In this document: piece by piece, positions 38,601 through 50,600 of the stretch
Layout of the letters: each line of letters opens with the position of its first letter
How positions within the stretch are numbered: the first letter of the stretch is position 1
Source of the DNA: Phoronis australis
Taxonomy: Eukaryota > Phoronida > Phoronidae
DNA length: 64,000 nt
Direction: 5' to 3'
Assembly: GCA_002633005.1 (NCBI GenBank)
Contig: NMRA01000577.1
Location: forward strand, 188,001 to 252,000
Translations under genes and position numbers: made by a program
The notes under the pieces: model-generated
What the model saw: the letters and a program-made list of their open reading frames with translations, nothing else
What the model was told of the DNA's origin: nothing
Databases searched by the model: none

Positions 38601-41600
38601 TTTTAGCTCGTCCGTCCACTCCCAACCCACACATTTTTGGCTGCAGAGCCGTAGTATTTGTTGCCGCGGTTTACAATAACACAAGACGCCATTGAAAATC
38701 CCGCCACGCTATCCCAGATGCCCCGGCAATGTTGACAATTTACGTTCCTCCGAAACATAAAGAGCAACTTCCGCTTTTCGAGGTGAACGTCGTCTGCAAC
38801 GCGGTAAGAAAGAGATTTGCCGCGGAAATTTTATATCAAATCCGATTTTTTTTTACGCGGAAATATAATAAAATGCGCGGACAGAACATTTGAAAAAAGC
38901 GGAAATCCGTGTTTCCGCGGAAAATTCCAACTCTGAAAGACATAGTTTCATAAGTCAGATACAGTACAAGCAAATAGGCGCAGTGTGGCCTATAGGAATA
39001 AGTGTCCCCTTCCTTCACTCAATGAAGCGTAGAAATGGTTCCGGGTGATAAATGCAATGGGTCCATTTGAGTGGCCTGCGCACGTCGGGTACAGCGTGTA
39101 GTGCCTGTGATTATGTAATTATTTTTTAAAGCAAGTGCACTATTTGACAATATCAAATGAAAGTCAATCCATTTCACGACTGAGACAAAGCATTTCTAGA
39201 GGAATCGTCCAAGACAGCATCCTAATTGTCACGACAACCAAGTACTTGAAATGACTTCTCAAGGCCGATGGTAATTGCCCGGTATTCAGGACAATTCTTG
39301 CATATTTACCTCTTCATCAATTACGTCCTCGTGTACTTTCTTCTTGCGCCCTCTTGTGGATCGCTTCTGCTGAGAAGTTGGTTCCGGTTCAACATTCTGT
39401 GAAGTGAAGAAATGCAATTATTTTCATCAAGTTACATTGTCAGAACGTAGTTCCATAATGAAGGATACTACAAGTATCTAATGCAGTCAAAATGGCACCA
39501 TTAAAATCCCATTTCCATTTCTGGTAATACTGATGGTATTGAAAGTATGGTTGCACAAACACTNCCCGGTATTCAGGACAATTCTTGCATGCTTACCTCT
39601 TCGTCAATTACGTCCTCGTGTACTTTCTTCTTGCGCCCTCTTGTGGATCGCTTCTGCTGAGAAGTTGGTTCCGGTTCAACATTCTGTGAAGTGGAGAAAT
39701 GCAATTTTTTCCATCAAGTTACATTGTCAGAACATAGTTCCATAATGAAGGATACTACAAGTATCTAATGCAGTCAAAATGGCACCATTAAAATCCCATT
39801 TCCATTTCTGGTTACCGTAATACTGATGGTATTGAAAGTATGGTTGCACAAACACTCAAAAATAAAAGTATTGTGCTTTAAGAGGGCAGGTCCTAGCAAT
39901 TTGAAATTTACTTCAGTTGTTTTTTTGACAACAGCCAGACTTACTTCATTGGTCGCCATCTCATGACTTCGCCTTTTACGTGCCCTTGATGTCCGTCTGT
40001 CACCTGACTCTTCACCTTGTTGCAGGGCCATCAGCTGGACCTGCAACTTCTGGTTGGCTTCACGAAGATCGGCCTCGTTTTCATCACGTGCCACCAGGAC
40101 GCGCTCCAGCTGCTGACTGGTCTTCTTGTGATCCTGTATCTCTCGCTCCAGCTGGTGACGCAGTTCGGCCAAATCTTTTGATTCGTCAATCTCCTCACTG
40201 CAACTGCCAGCTGCAGCTCGGCCTCTGGTCTTACGAGTAGTACGCTGTTGGAGTTAACAAGCAGCGTGTCATCAAACAAGAAATCATAACCTTAGACAAA
40301 CAAGAGTGTGATTTTTTCTCACTCTACCCACTCCTAATTTAGTGCTATTTAGCATATGGCATCCAAAATTGAGAGAAAAAGACTTGCATTCCCATATTCC
40401 AACAAAACCTTCAGTTGATGCACTCATACATCCACGTATCAGATGATAAACTATTGGCAGTCCTATAATACACGCATCTTTCCATGTATCAGATGCTAAC
40501 CATATTGACAGTCTACAATACACGCATCTTTCCATGTAACAGATGCAAATCCTGAGCCTGCCCAGTCATGTGATACAGATACACTCACTTGACCTTTGAC
40601 CCCTGCAGTTCATCCTCAAGTGAGGCCACTTTGTTCTTTAACATTTTCACCAGATACACGTACACTCACCTGATTGCCTTTTGACTCCTTTAGCAGTTGA
40701 TCCTCAAGCGAGGCCACTTTGTTCTCTAACATTCTCACCAGATACACTCACCTGATTGCCTTTTGACTCCTTTAACAGTTGATCCTCAAGCGAGGCCACT
40801 TTGTTCTCTAACATTCTCACCAGATACACTCACCTGATTGCCTTTTGACTCCTTTAACAGTTGATCCTCAAGCGAGGCCACTTTGTTCTCTAACATCTTC
40901 ACTAGGTCCTCATTCTCTCCGCTTTCCATTATGCTGGACTGGAAACAAAGAGCACCGGTCAAGAGAAGGCGTGGGAAGTGGTCAAAAGATATTATGGACA
41001 GTAGTCAACGAGAAACAAACTCACTGTTAGTTAGTGCAAAGTGTTTTGTTACCTTTACGTTAAATTGCAAGAAAACGACAATATAAGACACGTTTTCAAG
41101 ATCGGGCAAATGTTGACAAACCTTGAGGCATGTATTGATTCGAATTACTAATCCTATAAGGATACCTGAATCATTTTCTAGCTAGTACTCAAATCTTTAC
41201 CTGGTTGGGTTGGTTAGCTAAGCTGGCCTTGAGCTCCTTTATCTCCTCATCCTTTTTCTGCATCACCTTCTCCAGGCTAGACACCAGCTGATCACGGTTT
41301 TCCCGCCATTCCTGGACAAACAGAGATATGACTTACAATACGCCACTACTGTAGCAATTCTCATGCGAAGGACAACAATTTTCAAACATTTTTTTAATGT
41401 TTATTACGAAAAATACAACGTACATTAATAAGAGTTAAGTCCAAGCAATAGAAAGGATTACAATTTTCTCAAGACGTCAAAAAGCCAGTTTTGTTGCAAA
41501 AATATCTCACCTGCAGCTCTGCCGCTTTTGATTTCTCCATGGAGCTGACAGTCTGTTGAAGAGACTCTACTTTGACCTCAAAGTCTCGCAACTGTTTGGC

Positions 41601-44600
41601 CTTCTCCTGTAAAGGCCAAGAAAACATGTTATTTCAATAGGCAACATCCTTCTTTTGAATACATCTCCACTAAATATGTACTTCCTGCTTTTTTCGTCAT
41701 GTTTTGCTTCACTTTAGAAACTACGAGTGGCACGCAGGCTGGCAGTCAGGTTGACATACACACAAGAAAACAGGGTATGGCGGACAGAGAAAGATCACAG
41801 GACAGGCGTGCAGACAAACTGGCAGAAAGCCGGGTACACAAACAGACAGACAGCCAAGAAAAGATGGTCTGGCAGGCAAAGAAAGAGATCACCAGACAGG
41901 TGTATAGACAGACAGATGTACAGACAGACAAAAACAGGGTCTGGCAGGCAGAGAAGGATCATCAGACAAATGTGCAGACAGACTGTCACTGTCAAACAGA
42001 CAGGCAAACAGTGAGTTCCACACACACACACTGGCTGTCAAGTGACCAGAAATACTAACAAACCTGGGATTGAAGCGGAATGTGTTTGTGGGAACAGGTA
42101 CATATTTGAAGAGCAGCAAATTTGTGATCACAGTGTAACAGTCAATGAGAAAACCAGGATTAATCACCTCTTTCTCTTTTTTCAAGTGTCGTATATCTGC
42201 CTTCTTGTCCACCACTTCTTGTTTAAGATTGTTGATCTGAGTGTTCACATCCTCACGAGACGCAACAAGTTTCTTTTTAAGTTCCTCATCCTGTGAGTTC
42301 TTTAAAGTCTCCAGCTCATGCCTGGTACCTAAGGAACAAAACAAAATGGCGTCTCACTGGAACAAAACAAAATGGCGTCTGACTAGTAAATATTTAATAA
42401 CAGCAGAGGAAGCACAAACTTTCCAATCATATTGTGAATTCATTTTCATGAGTTTTTCACGGTATCATTTTCCCCGCAAGAAAGGAAAAAAGTATAGTAA
42501 TTTTGTTACTGACTGCTGCCAAACGAATGCATGAACTTGTGATATGGTTCTCAAAATGACGGGTCTGTTATTTTATGAAATATTCCAAGAATTCCCTTAA
42601 GCTTTCCCTTCTTCTTATTCCGTAGGAAAAATAGCTTCATCGTTTTGACACTAGCGATTTTATTTACTAATAATGACATTGGCAGTTAAAATTATTAATA
42701 AGTATTATGAGGCAATACTAGAACCCAGGGTGTGTCTGCATCCATTCTTATATGGCACAAAGGTGTCTCCTATTCCTCTGAGCTTGGTGTTACTAGTGAA
42801 TGTATGCATGCCAAGGAAATGAATAAGAACCTGGATATAATGCAAAAGCAATTTTTGGGTTTGTGCTCATATTATTAGCCAAGGTTCCAGTAAAACCTGT
42901 TCTGCAAAATACATACTGGAAAGAAGTTTCTCAAGTTCCTTCAGCTCGCTGTTGTTCTCGGAAACAATGGCGGCCAACTTCTGCTTTTCCTCCAGGAGTT
43001 TTTGATATTCATCCTGACTTCTAGACTCTGTGACAATACAAGAGTTTTGAACAAATTAGACCCCCAGAAACTTTTCACGAATCACACATATTCTTAAACC
43101 AATCAAGCGAAATGACACAATATGTTGATGAATCAACACTGACCAAAATTGTCAAAATGTATTCAGTCATATTGCATTTTCCACGATTAAAGTTTGAATT
43201 TTTTCTAATGATCATTGTCAGGCACAAGTCAATGCATCAACTTTCAAAATGATGGTTTTTACATCGTATGTAAAATTTTCCACAACTTTTCTTTTGTTTT
43301 ACCTTTTTTCAGTTTCTATAACTTTTCCAAGCACGGAAAACAACAGCTGTTCTGAACTGTTAATCTAATTCTACATTGTACATATTACGAAACACCATGT
43401 GATGGCACAAGCAATAATCCTTTTGCCCAAAACATGTATAGAATTTTGATAATTTCCTGCCACTGAAGATAATCTATCATGTTTTGAAGGGGCAACTGAA
43501 TGAACAAGGCTTCTGAATCCTATTTTTAGTTTCAAAATGACCGAGTCCACTATCATGCTGGGGAGAGCACATGGAGACTTGTCACATTTTACATTAATCA
43601 TTTCTGTATAAAATCGTTATTTTTCATAAGTCAAAGAATCTCTCCAGGATAACTCAAATGCATTCAATAAGGACCTTTTGCAGTGCACGGCATAAGTTGT
43701 TTGACAAATTAAAGTTTCCACATCACAACGGCTCATGCCGTGTACAACAGAAATGGTGTGCAAAGAGCCGTCATGACTAATCAATCCACCCCTCTTCAAT
43801 GCTGATAAATTCCCCATAATCCTGATCGTAACCAACGACTACAATAAGTCAATTCTGCCCTTGCTCAGCTTCCAATAAAACCATTTTGTCGGACTACCTT
43901 TGGTGGGGTATTGTACCGGGACTAAACTCTAGCACTGAAGCAACAAATTGCAGCACAACAATGTGGATACAAACCAGAGTGGACTCGTCTCAAATCTCCG
44001 AGACTCTTCTCTGCCTTGGACAGTTTCTCTTCCAGACGTGATTTGTCAGCCGACAACTTCTGTATATCTTCCACAGAGGTCATGGCTTCCATGTCTGTAA
44101 GAAAAGAGCAGAGAGTGTAGCTGAACAAACTTAAGGTTGAAAAAATTACTACTACGAAGTCTCACGAACTAGAGTACAAAATGACCTAACAAACAAAAGT
44201 GTTCTTTTATCTAAACAGGTGCTACCAATTAAGGGAACACGTTGTGCTGATAAGAGTAATGAAATTGCCAACTAGGCCTAGACTAGCTATGCACAGTTGT
44301 AGCATATCAATGGCTAATCTTTGCATTGAGAAATCAAAGAAATGTTTGGAGCAAAATTCTATGATCATTCAAAAGATCCAAATAATTTTGACACAGGTAG
44401 ACAAATTTAAAAATTTGTCAATTTCTTGAAAATTGAAACAGGCTGCACTGAAAATGAGACTTAACTCAACAATTTTGTTCACAAATTAAAAAAGTGAAAA
44501 TAATTAAATTGAACAATCTGAAGCAGTAATACTGACCAGTGGTCAGTTTCTGTATTGCCTTGTCCTTGACCTCCAACAGTTTATCCTGTTTGTCCATGCA

Positions 44601-47600
44601 ATCCTCTTGTTCCTCTAAAGCCTTCTTCATGTCCCCCAACAACTTCTCGTTGGACTTGGAGTCTGGACAGGAAAGACAAATCCGCAGTATAACACTGGAG
44701 TAAAGCAGCTTAGGCCCAGACATGTCACCCAATTATTAACAATAATATAACACACAATCACAATAGCAAACTGTATAATGTACGACTGCTTTCACGATAG
44801 ACAAACAATTTTCCTTGTTGCAAAAAGTCCAAAATTTTAGAAATTTAAACTGTATCGTTTCTAAAATTAAAAAGTTACAAATCTTCAGGAAAATCAGACC
44901 CTCAGCTGAAATTGATCAACATGAGACAAACGAAAACCCATTAGTATTCCCAACTACCCATAAATCGCTACTCGGTGATAAACACTCATCAGTCTTAGTC
45001 TACCTGAAAAAAGTCATTGGTAATGTTGCTATAACCAACACGGGCCATTAGCACTGTGGTGCTAGACACATACAGAGGTCCTACCTTTGAGGGCAAGTTC
45101 AAACGTCTTCCTCTCCATTTCCATCTCTGTCAACAACTGAGTCACCTTGTGCTCCTTACTACTCAGCTGCTCCTCTATTGACCGCAGCTCCACCTCATGG
45201 CGAGACTCCCTCTCAGACAGTTGAACTTTCACTTCTTCTAAAGTACTACGGTAGTCGTCGGCAATTTTCTGCAACAAGACGAAGCATAAGAAAGGAGTGA
45301 TATGTTGACTGTTAAATTCAAGTTTCTGTGGATGTCTTTCAAGACGATAGCGCTTGCAAGCTTGACAATATGATAGGTAGAATATGGTAAATCCCAATAC
45401 AGTGAATACCTCCTCCTCTCAGACTCGGTAATTTGGACATGTGAGGTGCGAACTTGGCTGTAAGGCCATCAAAACCAGGCTTGTACCTCCCTTTGCAGAA
45501 ACTTATCAATTTATCATATCAGCGACACCATACAAGGCATTTCGATAAGGAATAGTGTTAGCAGGGAATACTCTGGGTAACATACAGAAAATATGTTCTT
45601 CAAATATCAACGGTTGACATAGTTTCTTCACCTTGTTAAAGGAATTGTGTATTATGAAGAAATAAAGATAGAAACTACTCTGCCGTTCAGACCAAAGTCT
45701 CCAACCAGGAAAACAATGTTTCCCATTGTTTACTCAGCCAGTCCTTTTTCTTCACTGCACACTGAGTAAGACACAATCACAAGGACCAGAAGCCTCCTAC
45801 ATTGCAATCACGCAGTCCTTCCCTATTTCTTCACCGATACAGACACATTCACTCAGCCATTCCCCATTTTGTTACATAACACCGAGTGAGATACATTGCA
45901 CTCCAAACACTCCCAGTAGTAAGCCCACCCAGTTTTCCTCACTAAACACCAACAAGAGCAATGCAGAGCGTTGAAATGTGCCCACAATTGCACCGTATAC
46001 GGTATCCTTCTAGGGTTGTTTATTGGTACCATAAAGTGGCTAGTAGAGGGCATATATGTAGTATGTTGTACTTTGCAAAATGGAAAGGCATGGTCATTGT
46101 CTCCTCAATAGGCTAGAGGCAAAATGTGAGTGATCTTCATAATACAAGCACATCCTATACATCAGTTGCTTAAAGCACCACAGAAACATAGAATTAAAAA
46201 CAAATTTACCAACATACGAGATTAGCACAGCATTAGAATGCCAGAAACAAATTTCTACTTGGAACTTTAATTTCCTTCATAGTCACGAAGTAACACAAAG
46301 TATACACCTGAAGACCTATGAAAATACAGAGGTCAATGTAAAATACTAAAATTTCCACTAGAGGCATACCAGTAGTCAGAATCGTCCTAAAGTCGTCATC
46401 GTCCGTTGTCAACATCACATTAATACACTTGCTAAATTTAGTAAACATCCTGCAAACGGTTTGGGAGATACAGCCATGGGCGCAAAAAAAAACTGCCACT
46501 AGGAGGCACCACAGTAATCAAAGTCATGGGAAATTCAGCGTCAACCGTCCTCTTCATAGTAAGAACATACATGCCAATTTTCACAATCATACTTATAGCG
46601 GTTTGGTTGATGGAGTGGACGCCAAAAAACAGACTCAAAAACAGTAAAAATGGCCACTGGGTGTCGCAAACTACATCGAATCCATCCGAAAACGAGAGGT
46701 TAGCGTCATCTCACTAATAGGTGCCTACATTCCAAATTTCATGAAAATCCGTTCAGGACTTTTGAAGATACAAAGGTAAGCGTAAAAAATTAAAATTGCC
46801 AGTAGGGGGCACACCGGTAGTCAGATCCGTCCGAAAGTTTGCAAGTGCCGTTCCATTCATGAATGGAACATATGTGCCAAATTTCATGAACGTATGTCAA
46901 AGGGTTTTGGAGGTAAAGCAGCGGACGCCGGACGAACGCCGCCCGGACGGACGGACGGAGATGACGGCATAATGCGTCCACATATAAATATGTGGGCGCA
47001 TAAAAAGCGCCTAACTACAACACCGAAGTCTTTCACCTTGTCCTCCATATTCCTTCACTGACCTAAGAAACAAGTAAGAAAAATTCACTTCCAGGACCAG
47101 TCTTCCACGATGTTCCCACCTTGAACCCAGCCAGCACCTAATGAATATCAAGCAAGGCACATTCACTACACATCCCACTATATACTCACAGAACACTGAG
47201 CAAGGCACATTCACTACACACCACCCTATACTCACAGAACACTGAGCAAGGCACATTAACTACACACCACCCTATATTCACAGAACACTGAGCATGGCAC
47301 ATTCACTACACACCACCCTATACTCACAGCACACTGAGCAAGGCACACGTACCCCCGGACCAAAGAATCTTACCTTATAGTCAGCCACTTCCTGTTGCAG
47401 TTTCTTCATGGCCATGTCACTAGTCACTGCTGCATCACTCGATGCTAGAGCCTTCTGCTGCAGCTGCTTGTACTCCTGGTTCTGCTCGTCCATCACCATG
47501 GATGCCTGATGCAACTTCTTGCGCAGGTCATCCTCTCGTTCCTGTGCCTGACAAACAGAAGTTTATGATAAACTGGTTAGCACTGAAGCTCAATAATTTT

Positions 47601-50600
47601 CAAAGTTCCTCCAAAAATGAAACACTGGTCTGATAGAAAATGGAAATACTAAGAAGGAATCAAAACACTTGTTTGAAATATTTTTCAAACATAGTGATTG
47701 TCTCACTCAAAAAGTGAACAAGATAGATAAGAAATTGACATTTCAATAGTTATAAACTATTTTATAATCATCTACATAAACAACAACCATGAAAGAGTCC
47801 AAATTTTGACTTTTAGACTCAAACGACACAACTTAAAAATTAAACAAGAACGCAAAGTTAAAAGAAATGGCATTACCTTATTCAGATTGTCAGTTAGAGT
47901 CTCCATCTGCTGCTGCGTCAAATTTAGCATTGATAGTTTCTCTGACAACTCGGAGAGCTTTAACTCCTTCTGTCCAACAAGTGCTTTCGTTTTCAGAAGT
48001 TCCTTCTCAAGTTCTTCAACCTTGTTTTTCGATTTATCAAGTTCTGTCTGAAGTTGAGCATTGTCAATAGAACTCTTCACCAAATCATCCTTATTACTAT
48101 TGGCAGCTTCAATCTCACACTTCATACGTTTCATCTCACATTTCAACAAGTCCACCTCCGTCTCAAGCGCAGCTTTCTCAGCTTTCACAAGAGCAAAGCT
48201 CGACTGAATACTTTTGATTTCATCATGCATGCTTTTGTTTTTAACATCAAATTTTTCACCATCCTCTTTCTTTTGACAAATAGAGTCTGCTAACTGTTTC
48301 TTCAATTCCTCAATGGAGGACTCTTTATCTTTCAATTCAAGTTCAAAAGCTTCACACTTCCTCTTAACATCCACTAAGCTAGATACCTCTTTTTCTAAAG
48401 AGTCCTTCAATGCTTCCAGGCTGCTGCACTTCCCTTTCAAGTCTGATAACTCTCTCTCGTGTTCACCATTCACATCTTGGTCGTGACTGTGAGTTTCAAG
48501 CAACTCGGACTCCAGCTTCTTCAACTTCACTTTCATCTCCCGCAACTCATGATCTGTGTCAGACTTAGCAACATTCAAAGTTTCACAGATAACGGTCATC
48601 TTGTCAAGCTTTTCCTTGGCCTCCTTCAGCTCTTTCTCCAAAGCGTCCTTGACCTTGTGCAGTTCAGCGTCACCTTCTTCCATTTCACGGATACTCTGTT
48701 TCAACTCCTCCACCTGTTTCTCGAGTTCAGCAATCTTTTCTTCGTGTTCTCTCACATATCCCGCCTGTTTATTTTCCGTCTGCCTCGCAGTGGCAGCGTC
48801 CACTCTAGCACCAGACAACTCTGCTTCCATTGAAGATATCTGCTTTTGCTGTTCTTCTAAGAAAACATCTTTCATCCTCAGCTGATCTTCAAGTTGATTA
48901 CATTTCTGAGTGTACCCGGCAACTTCCATCAACTTCTCAGATAGTTTTGAAGCATCACCATCCACCCTTTTCTTCAATTCTGTTAACTCTATTTCTTTTG
49001 CTTCCATTGCAGATTTTACACTTGACAACTGGTCTTCACATTCCTTCATCTCCATCACTTTACTTTTCAAAGTGTCTTCCAACCCATTACACTTCTCCAC
49101 CAAGTGTTTCTTTGACTCATCAGTGTTGCTTTTTGCTAGAGACAAACTCTGCACTTGGTTGGTAGTTTCATCCAACATCTTCCGCAGATTGTCCGAGCAC
49201 TCTTGCAGTTCCTCTACCTTACTCTTAAACACCTCGCAGCAATTTCCACTGGCAGCTTCTTTAAGTTGTGCCTCCAAAAGAGATTTCTGTTCTTCCGCAG
49301 ATGCGAGTTCTTCCTGTAGTCGCTCGCACTCTGTCTCAACTATGGAAATCCTGTCCTTTGCTTCTTCACACAGCATCTTGTCAACACTAATTACATTTTC
49401 TAAATCTTTAATCTTCATTTTCAAATTGTCAGCCTCATTTTCAGATGCCGGTGCTTCTTGCTTCAGCACTTGACTATCAAGATACACACACCTTATCTTT
49501 GCCGTCTCAAGCTCTGACTCAAGCTGGCTTACTTGATTCTCCAAGACCCTAGCCCGCTTCTCAGATTCCTCGTGAGATAACTCGGCAGTTTTCAAAGCAT
49601 GAGCCAGAGCTGTAATTTCTGCATTGCACTCTTCAACAATCACTTTGTACTTACGCTCACTGACAGTCTCCTCTTGCTGAGACTTCTTACCCTCTTCTTC
49701 TTTTAATTCCTCGGTCTGTTTCATCAACAGATCAATTTCTTCTTGTTTCTCCTCAGCACCATCTAATTTATGTTTCTTCGGCTTCAGTGTCCTCTTTTTC
49801 CGAGAATGCATCTGTCCTTTACCAGGGGTTAAAGCATCAGAATTAATTTCAAAGAGCTTATCAATACTGTCTCTCTCTCGTGAGGAACTATCACCAACAT
49901 GTGCTTTATCTTTAAGCCTGTCACATTCTTGGCGACTTTCGGATAACTGTCCCTCTAGTAAACCAATTTGTTTCATCATCTCAGCCTGTCTCTCAGAGGC
50001 AGCTATGGCTTTTTGAGTTAGACTTTCTACTTCTTCCTTGAGTTTGTCGATTTCTTGCTGCAGGTCTAACACTTTAGAGGAGCCACAGCTGTCAGGGCCA
50101 TGTTTACCCATGGCAACATTGCCAGTGCTATTGCTCTCTTCATACCCAAGCAGGACAACATTTTTATTAAATATGACATCCATGTCTTCATCGCTTACTT
50201 CGCAAGTGGTCTGTTGACACACATTTTCATTGGTGACAATGTCCTCTGTCTGTGCCCAGCCACTGACACGGGGTGGTTGTTTCTGAAGGTGCATCTGTTT
50301 GTCTTTCACAACAGATAAATCATGATCACGCTGCTGCAATGTGTTCTCCAGTAAAGAGATCTCAACACGTGCGGCTCGCAGCTTCTGTCTCTCCTTCTCC
50401 AAAGTTTGCTTAAGCTCTTGAATCTCACCAGCCAGCAGAATTTCAGACTCTTGTTCTATGCAGGCAAGCTCACCACCAGTCGTAGCTGAATCTGATGCCC
50501 TATTGCTTACCGACAATTTCGGTTTCAGGTTTTCGTCATTAGGATGAGATATCTTTATTTCAAGGTCTTTAATTGTTTGTGTTTTGATCTTCAAGTCATG

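Larger units (their letters stand above)
39281..39863. repeat. Direct duplication of ~280 bp around a single N
   Basis: The stretch ending TTGCACAAACACT before the N at 39564 and the stretch starting CCCGGTATTCAGG after it are near-identical copies containing the 29-codon exon. They differ by scattered substitutions and a small insertion (GTTACC). This is the pattern of two alleles joined by the assembler. Confidence 0.8.

Noticed and set aside
41699-42058. Overlapping plus-strand frames full of QTDRQT
   Set aside because: Translation of the CAGA simple repeat inside a kinesin intron.
48910-49473. 187-codon plus-strand frame rich in Ser/Phe/Leu
   Set aside because: Antisense shadow of the coiled-coil exon; Glu/Lys-rich coding strands give Ser/Phe/Leu-rich complements.
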